From positions 1 to 38,442 of the forward strand of contig CAZYOB010000009.1 of the NCBI GenBank assembly GCA_964648275.1: a stretch of 38,442 nt of DNA, written 5' to 3'. The translations under genes and the position numbers were made by a program. Within the stretch, counting starts at the first letter, position 1, and each line of letters opens with the position of its first letter. The stretch comes from CAIQPO01 sp964648275 (lineage in GTDB: Bacteria > Patescibacteriota > Microgenomatia > UBA1400 > MFAQ01). Of the stretch, positions 16,208-24,071 are shown one piece after another. The notes under the pieces are model-generated. The model ran no database searches, was not told the DNA's origin, and saw nothing but the letters and a program-made list of their open reading frames with translations.

Positions 16208-17050
16208 ATGAGGTTGTTAACTTTCCTGGCCTTCTTTGCTTTCGCCGCCCTGACGGTTTTTCTGTCTTTGTACAGAACTTCTCCAACTCTGACCCAGAAT
16301 GGCCCCACCACACTTGCCGCTACCCCAACACCCTATCCGACACCAACTCCCATCGATATCTATTCTCCCCCGCGAATTGCCACAGCCTCCTCATACACCG
16401 TTATTCTCGTTGGCGATTCAATGACCGATGTTCTTGGGGAAAACTTTGACCAATTGAGAAAATCTCTTGCTAAGCACTATCCTGAAAAAGTATTTGGTTT
16501 GTTCAACTATGGTTATGGCTCCACCAGCATTCTCTCCGTTGAAGAACGACTCAACCAGGGAACCGAGTACCTAGGCAGGACCAATCAGGCTATCTTAGAC
16601 CGTTATTTCGACGTTCTGATTATCGAATCTATGGGCAACAACCCTTTATCGGAATATCCTCTCGATCAGGGACTGAAGCTCCAGACTGAAGCTCTGAATA
16701 GGATCGTTTCTCAAGTAGCTTTTTACCACCCGAGCTCAGTCATAGTTTTCCTCGCCACCATTGCCCCCTCGCAGTCGCATTTTGGGATGGGTGCAGTGGA
16801 CCTAAGCCCCGAACAAAGAAACTTATGGGCGAATGAACGCCGATTTTATACTGAAAACCATATTAATTTTGCCAAGACCCATCACTTTCCACTCATCAAT
16901 GTCTATGAAAAGTCACTGAACAAGAACGGTTCGGCCATACTTAAATACCTTAATTCCAACGATTATATCCACCCATCAGGTGCTGGCATAGAATTTATCA
17001 GCAAAGAAATCGCCGACTTCCTCTTCTACAACCAAATACTTCTTAATTAA
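16208..17050 (+). CDS. Secreted SGNH/GDSL-family hydrolase
   Basis: 280 residues: signal peptide (about 1-25), a Thr-Pro-rich linker (TPYPTPTP), then an SGNH domain. Block I is LVGDSMTD (catalytic Ser near 75), block II holds the NYGYGS Gly, block III includes SMGNNPL (Asn), and block V is HPSGAG with the catalytic His near 257. SGNH enzymes remove acyl or acetyl esters from sugars, lipids or peptidoglycan; an extracytoplasmic esterase is the safest call. TGC-TACACT (16196-16201) ends 6 nt before the ATG, so it is probably leaderless. The end overlaps the convergent PP-loop gene by 8 nt. Confidence 0.8.
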   Translation: MRLLTFLAFFAFAALTVFLSLYRTSPTLTQNGPTTLAATPTPYPTPTPIDIYSPPRIATASSYTVILVGDSMTDVLGENFDQLRKSLAKHYPEKVFGLFNYGYGSTSILSVEERLNQGTEYLGRTNQAILDRYFDVLIIESMGNNPLSEYPLDQGLKLQTEALNRIVSQVAFYHPSSVIVFLATIAPSQSHFGMGAVDLSPEQRNLWANERRFYTENHINFAKTHHFPLINVYEKSLNKNGSAILKYLNSNDYIHPSGAGIEFISKEIADFLFYNQILLN

Positions 17051-18167
17051 TTCCTCCGAGTAATTCCAAATGAGTCATAAAACTTTCGGACAATAGATCC
17101 GCGTTGTGGGGATATTTCCTGATCCAATCGTATGTATCTTTGACAAAATAACCCCTCTCTTCACCGCTTACCCCACTCAACCTTGGATCATGATAAAACA
17201 ACCTACCCAACGTCATCCTTCTACATTTATGGCAACTCCCGCACCAATGATCTGAACTATTCTGTGCAATCGTCGGTGTTTCTCTTTCCCATTTTCTTCT
17301 GTTATTTGGCATCTGGAAAGGCGCCGAGAAACAATTTTGCACCATCGGCAGTATCGTTATTCCGAGTTGTTTCTCCAAATCGATTATCTCTCCAATAGTT
17401 TCTATATCGCCTGGGTCTACTCCCACCACCTCAACATCCAGTCCGATATCTTTTAACAGTCCGTTGAACCACGACCATACCTCTATGGATTCACTGAAAT
17501 GATAATTTCTCGGATCACTCCCCATCCCTCCTTCAATCAATACCTGATTTACATTGTTCGGAGCTCCCTGGATTGCCACCACCAAAGCTAGTAATAGATC
17601 CCTGGTCTTCATAGTGTCAAATCCGGTACTTCCGGAACTGTTCCTCAGCTTTACCTGCAAATAAGGCACACCCCAAGACTCACACTGCTCTCTACTCGCT
17701 TCGGCCTCCCAAGCATTTCCTTTAAAGTTCAAATTCCTCAGATGTACTGCCAAGGGAGTCTCCTTATTTTCCAGTAATTTTGCAATTCGGTATACGGAAT
17801 CCAGTCCTCCGGAATGAGAAGTTGCCACCCTCAAGCTTTGCTCAGGATCGGCTTCCCCTGCAATCTTTGGCTGAACTCTTCCCTCCCCAATTTTCATTAT
17901 TCTTGGCTTCTTTTTTCCATAGTATTCATACATCGCATCTAACAATTCAGAAAAATGAAAGTCAAAATTTGTATAAATATTCTCCGGCATTGTCGGGGCT
18001 AACAAATGAGCCGTCATCATCGCCCTCATTAGATCTTGACTTTCTTTGGTCGTCCCCCTTCCAAACCCGGTCGGTTCTTCAATCGCCAAACGAAAATTTT
18101 TATCTACTCCCTTGAGCGTTAAATCGAATGGGTTTCTTTCCGATAAGATTATTTCTGCATTAGGCAT
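17043..18167 (-). CDS. QueC-like PP-loop adenine-nucleotide alpha-hydrolase with zinc site
   Basis: About 374 residues. A 115-residue N-terminal region of unknown fold precedes the PP-loop SHSGGLDS (about 118-124), which binds ATP and adenylates a substrate carbonyl. Near the C terminus Cys279 and WCGSCHKC (309, 312, 315) resemble the CxnCxxCxxC zinc site of QueC. The other queuosine genes are absent and the N-terminal extension is not in QueC, so the product is unknown. The frame extends to 18206, but the ATG at 18167 has an AAAGG SD at good spacing and a promoter (TTTACT, 17 nt, TATGAT) just upstream, so it is preferred. Confidence 0.65.
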   Translation of the reverse strand: MPNAEIILSERNPFDLTLKGVDKNFRLAIEEPTGFGRGTTKESQDLMRAMMTAHLLAPTMPENIYTNFDFHFSELLDAMYEYYGKKKPRIMKIGEGRVQPKIAGEADPEQSLRVATSHSGGLDSVYRIAKLLENKETPLAVHLRNLNFKGNAWEAEASREQCESWGVPYLQVKLRNSSGSTGFDTMKTRDLLLALVVAIQGAPNNVNQVLIEGGMGSDPRNYHFSESIEVWSWFNGLLKDIGLDVEVVGVDPGDIETIGEIIDLEKQLGITILPMVQNCFSAPFQMPNNRRKWERETPTIAQNSSDHWCGSCHKCRRMTLGRLFYHDPRLSGVSGEERGYFVKDTYDWIRKYPHNADLLSESFMTHLELLGGIN

Positions 18168-18185
18168 ATTTTTCCTTTCCAGCGA

Positions 18186-18214
18186 ATCATAGACGATGAA
18201 CTCCACTAAGTAAA
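18186..18214 (-). promoter_or_regulatory. Promoter of the QueC-like gene
   Basis: Minus strand: TTTACT (18214-18209), 17-nt spacer, TATGAT (18191-18186), 18 nt before the chosen ATG. The -35 abuts the hairpin at 18215-18244. Confidence 0.6.
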
Positions 18215-18244
18215 GAAACGTCCTCCAAAAGAGAAGGACGTTTC
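18215..18244 (-). terminator. Hairpin after the amphipathic-repeat gene, probable terminator
   Basis: A perfect 10-bp stem (GAAACGTCCT at 18215-18224 with AGGACGTTTC at 18235-18244) lies 18 nt past the stop codon on the minus strand. The T-tail is short (TTTA), so termination may be partial. Confidence 0.6.
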
Positions 18245-18261
18245 AGACCTAAAAAACTGAA

Positions 18262-18681
18262 TTATTTTATAACACTTTCAACGATATCTTTAGGTAAAGA
18301 AGCTGCACTCTTTAGTGCCTTTCTCACACTTTCACCTGCTTCGGTACCTATATCATCTGCTGCTCCGACTGCCGCCTCAATAGCCGATTTGGTCACTTCG
18401 ATTCCACTCTCTCCCACGGAACCGGCTGCATCGATGGCACTTTCTACAGTTGTCACAGCTACATTACCGATATCTTGCCCAACCTCTGCCGCAGCTTTGA
18501 TACCGCCTCTCACTACTGCTCCTACGGTAGCCGCTACTGTTGTCCCCATGTCACCTACATTCTTAAGTGATCCGGTCACCTGATTCGTGATCGCTCCTCT
18601 CAAGGCAGACAGCGCATCATCTGCTCCCTTAATCGCAGATTGAACCACTTTCGAGGTTTCATCAATTATTTTATCCACCAT
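18262..18681 (-). CDS. Amphipathic Ala/Gly/Val repeat protein (LEA- or phasin-like)
   Basis: A 139-residue low-complexity protein without signal peptide or Cys. It is built of repeated amphipathic segments with alternating Ala/Val faces and Gly-Asp breaks (for example AAEVGQDIGNVAVTTVESAI and IEAAVGAADDIGTEAGESV). Such sequence is typical of helical stress proteins (LEA-like), phasins or lipid-surface proteins; no specific family is recognised. It has one of the strongest SDs of the window (AAAGGGGGTGA, 9 nt before ATG), shared in form with the gene at 26734-27108, which suggests high or regulated translation. Confidence 0.6.
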   Translation of the reverse strand: MVDKIIDETSKVVQSAIKGADDALSALRGAITNQVTGSLKNVGDMGTTVAATVGAVVRGGIKAAAEVGQDIGNVAVTTVESAIDAAGSVGESGIEVTKSAIEAAVGAADDIGTEAGESVRKALKSAASLPKDIVESVIK

Positions 18682-18796
18682 TACTGGTCACCCCCTTTCT
18701 TAAAAGTCAATTTTTAACCTAATCCAGCTTAGCACAGATATGTAACATATTTCACTCATTAGGTCACAGTTTTCCCCATACTACTGTCCAAAAAAA

Positions 18797-18823
18797 GCCC
18801 GGCGTAGCTTAGCTAAACCGGGC
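18797..18823 (-). terminator. Terminator of the secreted protein gene 18830-19303
   Basis: GCCCGG (18797-18802) pairs with CCGGGC (18818-18823); on the minus strand a run of seven T follows (18796-18790). Confidence 0.85.
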
Positions 18824-18829
18824 GATATA

Positions 18830-19303
18830 TTACTCGTCCAAGACGATGAACCTTTGCAGGTTATTCCCTTCATTATTGACAACCGGACTGAGCAATCCTT
18901 CACTATCCAAACGATATAAAGTCCCAATCTCGGGTGATGGCCAACCCTGGTCAATGCACCGTGCCTTTAAAATGACGCTTTCATCCTCTGTGTTGATGAA
19001 AGTACCTACGTCATAAACGTCTCCATCAGTATTTACAACTGCATCCTCGATCAGGCCGACTTTGTAGATATCGCTCAGAGAAATGGGGGTGGAAGCAGCC
19101 TGCTTAAATATTGCTGGCAGAAATACTATACTCGGCTCCTGATGCGCTACCACCGGTAGATATACTTCTTGCTTTTCGGTAGCAATTCTTTGGGCAGTCA
19201 GATTCTTAATACATACGACCAATGAGACTATCAATACAACAACTAAGATTGCCGCCATTACTAGGCCGGCAATAATTAACCAACGTTTCTGCTGATCGGT
19301 CAT
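18830..19303 (-). CDS. Membrane-anchored extracytoplasmic protein of unknown function
   Basis: 157 residues. A basic start (MTDQQKRW) is followed by one long hydrophobic span (about 9-30), then an outside domain containing the phrases YLPVV and VFLPAIFKQ and a small beta-rich C-terminal domain (VYDVGTFINTEDESVILKAR). No family is recognised. The frame is open to 19351, but the ATG at 19303 is preceded by an excellent AGGAGG SD at 4-5 nt spacing, which decides the start. It is a single-gene unit with its own terminator, like the lipoprotein gene at 3897-4577. Confidence 0.6.
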   Translation of the reverse strand: MTDQQKRWLIIAGLVMAAILVVVLIVSLVVCIKNLTAQRIATEKQEVYLPVVAHQEPSIVFLPAIFKQAASTPISLSDIYKVGLIEDAVVNTDGDVYDVGTFINTEDESVILKARCIDQGWPSPEIGTLYRLDSEGLLSPVVNNEGNNLQRFIVLDE

Positions 19304-19405
19304 TGTTCCTCCTCTTTGTCTGGACTCTCTAATCCGATTTTCAATGAACAATATATCTTACTACGCCTTGGCATTCCAGCAACTGGGAGGTGCATAATCC
19401 ACTCT

Positions 19406-19504
19406 ATGAATCAAATGAAGATCGGAGACCTTTCAAAAACAATCGGTTTTTCAACTAAAACAATTCGCTTCGCAGCACAATTAAAGTTTTTCAAACTCAA
19501 TTAA
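19406..19504 (+). pseudogene. Truncated MerR-type helix-turn-helix fragment
   Basis: A 32-codon frame (second ATG at 19415) encodes MKIGDLSKTIGFSTKTIRF, the helix-turn-helix start of MerR regulators (normally continuing into a Tyr-Tyr-Glu wing). After this the sequence degenerates and stops. No wing, linker or effector domain is found downstream. It is therefore probably a decayed regulator remnant; a functional 29-residue peptide cannot be excluded. Confidence 0.5.
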
Positions 19505-19537
19505 TATTTGATTTGTTGTGAAAGACGATAACATTGG

Positions 19538-20062
19538 CTACGATGATATGTAATGCTCTTCCATCTTCTCATTTTCTCCAAACATAAAACTTGCCTTGAC
19601 TGTCTCCCCTGCCAACACTTTCGGCATCCAGATCACATCATCGTCCCACATATCTCCGTATGGAATTTCTGAGATCTTGAACCAGGACGGTTTCATCTCC
19701 TCTGTCTCTTGGGGCTCTCCTGTCCAATCTGTGGTCAAGAATACCAACACCTGTTGATTCCACCCGTTTTCTAAAGGCGCAGACGGAAAGTAAAAATTAA
19801 GCTCTCCTACCTGTTGCATATTAATCGGCGTGATCATAATCTCCTCTTCTGCTTCTCTGATCGCAGCCTCCCTTATATCCTCACCAGGGTTCGGCTTTCC
19901 ACCCACACCGTTCCACTTTCCCACTCCAAAGCCTCTTTTCTTCATCGCCAACAAAACCTCATCTCCCCTCATTAGCAGCAATATAGTCGCCTGTCTCAGC
20001 GGGGTATCCAAACCCGCCTCATATTCCTTCAGATTCATATGTTCCATGATAGACCTTTTCAT
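19538..20062 (-). CDS. NUDIX hydrolase, MTH1/MutT-like 8-oxo-dGTP diphosphatase
   Basis: Hydrolyses oxidised purine nucleoside triphosphates such as 8-oxo-dGTP to the monophosphate, cleaning the nucleotide pool. The NUDIX box is GKPNPGEDIREAAIREAEEE, with all Glu ligands but Met instead of the usual Gly near its end. MTH1-type specificity is suggested by LLAMKKRGFGVGKWNGVGGK before the box and by MKPSWFKISEIPYGDMW with DDDVIWMP after it, which parallel the human MTH1 pocket. The start is uncertain: ATG at 20062 is used; ATG at 20047 has a better AAGG-type SD. Its 5' end is 19 nt from the divergent hydrolase start. Confidence 0.8.
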   Translation of the reverse strand: MKRSIMEHMNLKEYEAGLDTPLRQATILLLMRGDEVLLAMKKRGFGVGKWNGVGGKPNPGEDIREAAIREAEEEIMITPINMQQVGELNFYFPSAPLENGWNQQVLVFLTTDWTGEPQETEEMKPSWFKISEIPYGDMWDDDVIWMPKVLAGETVKASFMFGENEKMEEHYISS

Positions 20063-20081
20063 ACTGTATAAACCAACCAAA

Positions 20082-21122
20082 ATGATAAACTAATTAATCA
20101 AACTTCTTGTATCATTTATCACCATTGTCACCGTAGCAACTCTTCTTCTGGTCGGAAGAGCTAATAATAATGCCCCATTACTGGGACTTACATCTAGCTC
20201 TATTCCAACCCCAACGCCATTCATATTCCAAGAACTCACCATTCCATATCTACGTACCCGGGTTTTTGACAGCAATCTGTCTCCCCTTGAGTTCTACTCG
20301 GAAACCCCAACCTACGTCTCATATCTCACCGGTTATCTCTCTGACGATCTCCAAATAAACAGTCTCTTGACCATCCCTAAGGGAACACCTCCACCTCAGG
20401 GCTGGCCAGCAGTTGTTTTCGTTCATGGATATGTTCCTCCGCAACAATACCAAACCACCAGAAACTATGCTTCCTTCGTCGATGCTCTCGCAAAAAGTGG
20501 CATCGTAGTCTTAAAAATTGACTTGCGTGGCCATGCTGATTCCCAGGGAGAGCCTGGTGGTGCTTACTATTCCGCAGACTATATTGTCGATACCCTAAAT
20601 GCCTACTCTGCTCTAAAAAAATCTCCGGTAGTTAACCCGAATAATGTTAGCCTTTGGGGACATAGCATGGCCGGCAATGTCATTTTTAGGAGCTTCGTCT
20701 CCCATCCGGATATCTCCAAGATTGTTATCTGGGCAGGAGCGGTCTATACCTATGACGACATGAGCCAATTCCGAATTTCGGACTCCAGCTATCGTCCTCC
20801 TTCAACAGACTCACCCGTTCAAAAAAACCGTCAGCTTCTGTTCGATACCTATGGTCGGTTCGATCCAAGCAATTCTTTCTGGAAACAGGTAGTTCCCACC
20901 AATTATCTTACCGGTATTAAGGGATCGGTTCAGATTCATCATGCAATAAATGACGATGTAGTTAACATCGGTTACAGTCGGAATCTGACAAATCTCCTAG
21001 ACTCAACAGAAATCAGACATGAGTTATATGAATACCCGACCGGAGGCCATAATCTTACTGGAATCAGCTTTAATCAAGCCATCAAACGGACCACAGACTT
21101 CATCAAAGAGCAGAGTGATTAA
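20082..21122 (+). CDS. Exported alpha/beta hydrolase (DUF-type lipase/esterase), in-frame TAA at codon 4
   Basis: Coding potential runs from 20094 as a hydrophobic signal or anchor (KLLVSFITIVTVATLLLVG), a Pro-Thr linker and an N-terminal beta domain (YVSYLTGYLSDDLQINSLLTIP), into an alpha/beta hydrolase: FVHGYVPP oxyanion loop, nucleophile elbow WGHSMAGN, Asp in HHAINDDVV, and His in PTGGHNLTG. The only good start, ATG 20082, has TATAAA 9 nt upstream but gives Met-Ile-Asn-stop (TAA 20091-20093) just before the signal. TTG at 20367 would delete the signal and part of the fold. Either a nonsense mutation, an assembly error, or re-initiation explains this. It is followed after 19 nt by the KAS III-like gene. 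Confidence 0.7.
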
Positions 21123-21141
21123 GATAGAGTAGACTATCGAT

Positions 21142-22383
21142 ATGCCAAAAACATCGATCGAGTCTTTATACCAAAGCCATCCGGAACTTATCCGCTTTCA
21201 AACAGAAATTGGTCGACCAACCAAACTGGGAGAGGCTCTCACTATAGTTGGTCATCCTTTTGCCGAACCAGTCGACAACCAATCACTCCTTCGCATTGCT
21301 CTTGAACAAGGTCTGCCTCTCTCGGATGTTGAAACAGCTGAAAGGGTCATCGCCACTACCGGTTTTACTACTCGATATCTCTCCCACCGACCGGAGCAAT
21401 CGTCCAGCCCGGAAAATATTGTTGACCGTACAACCACCATTGGTGCCATTCTCCTCAAAGAAACCATGAAAGCGAAGGGTTGGGAAGATATCGATGTTTT
21501 TATAGACACCTCTGCCTTTCTCCCCGACACCGTTAATCAGGGAGTCTTAGAGAAAGCCGGACTTAGTCCGGATCAAGTCTATACTCGTTCGTATCGTTAC
21601 GCTTGCGCCGGAGCCGTCAGTGCCTTTATCGACTGCCTGTCCGACCCCGCCATGCAGAACGCTCGTATTGTTATTGCCGCTCTCGAACCGTTAAGTCATC
21701 TCTGCGCCCCTGAACATTTTTCTCAACTTGAAACCATCGCCATTCCCAGTATTTTTGGAGATGCCCACACACTTCTGGCCTTTACTCCCAATCATTTTCA
21801 CTTAGAGAACAAGCAGGTATTGGTTCAACCGGATGGAGGAGTGATCAAAGTAAAAACTCTTTATAACTTCCAAGAAACTTTCTCTGAACCCGACACTATT
21901 CCAGATCACTATCGCTTTGCCAATAACGGTGAAGGAATTTTCCACCACTCCGACAAAGGTGCATTTCTTGATATTCCATATCCCACGAACGGTTCCACCA
22001 TCTCCATGGATGGTATGAAAACTGGTTTCTTTTTCGGGGACCAAACTATGTTGGTTATGGCCGAATTACTTAACGAATACGGCAACCTTAATTTGTTAAA
22101 AGAGTTGGGCAATAAAAATGTCATCATCCATCCGGCCAGTAAACCGGTTGTTGACAGAATTGCCAAACTTCTCCGTCGTAATCCTCAAAGGTTTCTTGAC
22201 ACCCCCAATCTACCCTTCCTCATGGACAAAGCCAAACACTCCAACAGCAGTTCTGCTACTACTCTTAACCGCTGGCGCTACATGATCGAGAACGACCTGA
22301 TCGACCCCCGGCTTCCCATGTTTTGGATTGCCCCGGGGATTGGATCTGCCATCGCCGGTGCTATTGGTTGGATTAAGGAATAG
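21142..22383 (+). CDS. Stand-alone beta-ketoacyl synthase III-like (FabH/thiolase-fold) enzyme
   Basis: 413 residues of thiolase fold, longer than typical FabH (about 320). The nucleophile is Cys155 in YACAGAVSAF; His330 is in IIHPASKP and Asn368 in HSNSSSAT, giving the Cys-His-Asn triad of FabH. DTSAFLPD and the closing PGIGSAIAGAIGW (where FabH has GFGaGltwG) support the family. No acyl carrier protein or other fatty-acid genes are near. It may condense or hydrolyse an acyl-CoA together with the hydrolase upstream; the substrate is unknown. TAGACT at 21130-21135 ends 6 nt before the ATG. Confidence 0.75.
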   Translation: MPKTSIESLYQSHPELIRFQTEIGRPTKLGEALTIVGHPFAEPVDNQSLLRIALEQGLPLSDVETAERVIATTGFTTRYLSHRPEQSSSPENIVDRTTTIGAILLKETMKAKGWEDIDVFIDTSAFLPDTVNQGVLEKAGLSPDQVYTRSYRYACAGAVSAFIDCLSDPAMQNARIVIAALEPLSHLCAPEHFSQLETIAIPSIFGDAHTLLAFTPNHFHLENKQVLVQPDGGVIKVKTLYNFQETFSEPDTIPDHYRFANNGEGIFHHSDKGAFLDIPYPTNGSTISMDGMKTGFFFGDQTMLVMAELLNEYGNLNLLKELGNKNVIIHPASKPVVDRIAKLLRRNPQRFLDTPNLPFLMDKAKHSNSSSATTLNRWRYMIENDLIDPRLPMFWIAPGIGSAIAGAIGWIKE

Positions 22384-22389
22384 TTTTTC

Positions 22390-23016
22390 TTAATCCGCGT
22401 TTCTCTTTCCGCTGGCATTTTTACACCGGTTACTCGGATCATTGCACTCTCCCCGACAAGTGATATCTCCCCCATAAAGAACTGGGCACTCACTTGACTC
22501 GGTATTCACATACAACTCACAGGATCCTGACTGCCCTCCTCCTGGAGCGCAAACATATGAGCACCTTGTCAGCCCCACATTGGGACTCGATACTCCATAA
22601 TTGTATGCACAGTCCGGACCACAACCACCACCACATCCCACCCTCTCAACTGAAGCATCCTTCTCATTCATCAGATTTATATACACCTTATATGACTCCG
22701 GATATGAACCATTGACCTGGTAAAAGTAAGGTTCCTTTGTTTGAGGGTCACATGGCATCTTATTTCCCAATACCCAACTTAAATATGGCAACGGCTGACC
22801 ACAATCCGGTAACTCGGCCGGATAACTACCTTTTCTGTCATAGTAACTTTCCAGCAGTACTTGCATTTTGTGCAAATCGGTTTTTCTCACCCCATCATAT
22901 GACCTATCAATATATCCTGAGAAATCAAGACTGAGAGTTACTCCCAAAATTGCCATTAAAGCTATCACCAATATTACTTCCAAAAGTGTGAATCCTTTGT
23001 TATTTACACCAGTCAC
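22390..23016 (-). CDS. Type IV pilin-like protein with Cys-rich C terminus
   Basis: A 208-residue prepilin with a GTG start: short leader MTGVNNKG, cleavage before Phe, mature FTLLEVILVIALMAILG with the Glu5 needed for assembly and N-methylation. It continues with an alpha-helical spine (DLHKMQVLLESYYDRKGSYP) typical of major pseudopilins/GspG. The C-terminal 110 residues carry 12 Cys, several in GCGGGCGPDCAYNY-like clusters, implying up to six disulfides on an exposed globular head. No pilus motor or peptidase gene is in the window. It is convergent with the KAS III-like gene, 6 nt apart. Confidence 0.85.
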   Translation of the reverse strand: MTGVNNKGFTLLEVILVIALMAILGVTLSLDFSGYIDRSYDGVRKTDLHKMQVLLESYYDRKGSYPAELPDCGQPLPYLSWVLGNKMPCDPQTKEPYFYQVNGSYPESYKVYINLMNEKDASVERVGCGGGCGPDCAYNYGVSSPNVGLTRCSYVCAPGGGQSGSCELYVNTESSECPVLYGGDITCRGECNDPSNRCKNASGKRNAD

Positions 23017-23195
23017 TCAATCATCATTAAACCATTACCCAGTGGCCAAGTCCATCTATCACGTCAACCTTTACACAAAATGCAGCGCCAAATTCCGCTC
23101 TCACCCGACCAATCAACTTCCTTTTGCCTTATCTGGGTAACAATCGTTACACAACAATTTTGTTTCTGCCATAATGACTTAAATAGAGTCAAATT

Positions 23196-24071
23196 ATGTC
23201 ATTATCCAAGGAATTAATTCTGCTAACCGTGCTTGTCTTGGGGATCGGCACAAAAGACGCCTACGCCCAAGACAGTCTTAGTGTCCTTTATATCCCTCTG
23301 ATCGGCATCACTTCCATACCAAATCCGGCAACACTACCTAATGGACCGGGAAATGTAACCTACCGCTACGCCGTCAAGAATTTCATTAAAGAGGTCCCCC
23401 TTACAGATATAAAAGTGTCAGATGATGTTTGCGACTCGGTGAAGTTCGTCACCGGGGACGACAATAGGGATTCCCGTCTTGATTACGATGAAACTTGGAG
23501 ATATTCCTGTACCACAACTATTTCCCAAACCACCGAAAGCAGTGCCACCGCTACCGGCATGGCCAATGATATTACAGCCACTCACAAGGCTAACGCCACG
23601 GTAATTGTTGGCTCAGAAGATCCCGCCCCACAAGTCAGCATCGTCAACGCTACCAAAGTAACCTACCCCTTATTGTTATCTGCCCAAGGCAGTGAGGTTA
23701 TCTTCACCTATAAAGTAAATAATCCCGGAGTTGTCTCCTTAAGCGACATCACTGTTACCGACGACAAATGCCAGAACATGTCCGGAAAGTTGGGAGACAC
23801 CAATGGTAACAACCTTCTTGACCCTCACGAAGTCTGGATCTACTCCTGCACTATAAATCTAAAACATACGACCATCAGTACCGTCACAGTTACGGCCAAA
23901 GCCAATGGATTGACGGCCACTAGCAGCGACTCTATTACAATTAATGTAAATATCCCTCAACCGACGACTTCTCCGGGCTTACCGGAGTGGAAGATCGTTT
24001 CGGGTATTCTCGCGGCTTTTATTTTATTTATCATTCTTAAACAAAAAAGTAATATAAAGAAAAGAAAATGA
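23196..24071 (+). CDS. Surface protein with two DUF11-like repeats and a C-terminal anchor
   Basis: 291 residues: signal peptide (1-24), then two related beta domains of about 110 residues (near 42-135 and 150-250) of the DUF11/isopeptide-surface type. Each contains an acidic loop of EF-hand spacing (GDDNRDSRLDYDE and GDTNGNNLLDPHE) that may bind Ca2+, and two Cys that may pair. The C terminus has a Pro-Thr linker, LPEWK instead of LPXTG, a hydrophobic span and a basic KKRK tail. Its stop overlaps the ATG of the sortase by 4 nt, so the sortase is its likely partner. TAGAGT (23184-23189) ends 6 nt before the ATG. Confidence 0.7.
   Translation: MSLSKELILLTVLVLGIGTKDAYAQDSLSVLYIPLIGITSIPNPATLPNGPGNVTYRYAVKNFIKEVPLTDIKVSDDVCDSVKFVTGDDNRDSRLDYDETWRYSCTTTISQTTESSATATGMANDITATHKANATVIVGSEDPAPQVSIVNATKVTYPLLLSAQGSEVIFTYKVNNPGVVSLSDITVTDDKCQNMSGKLGDTNGNNLLDPHEVWIYSCTINLKHTTISTVTVTAKANGLTATSSDSITINVNIPQPTTSPGLPEWKIVSGILAAFILFIILKQKSNIKKRK

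Noticed and set aside
20367..21122. Hydrolase starting at TTG 20367
   Set aside because: The same frame continues upstream with a signal sequence and conserved-looking strands, so 20367 would truncate the protein.
23137..23150. Operator-like inverted repeat GTAAC-AATC-GTTAC
   Set aside because: Only 5-bp arms and a single occurrence between the pilin and surface-protein genes; not enough to call a binding site.
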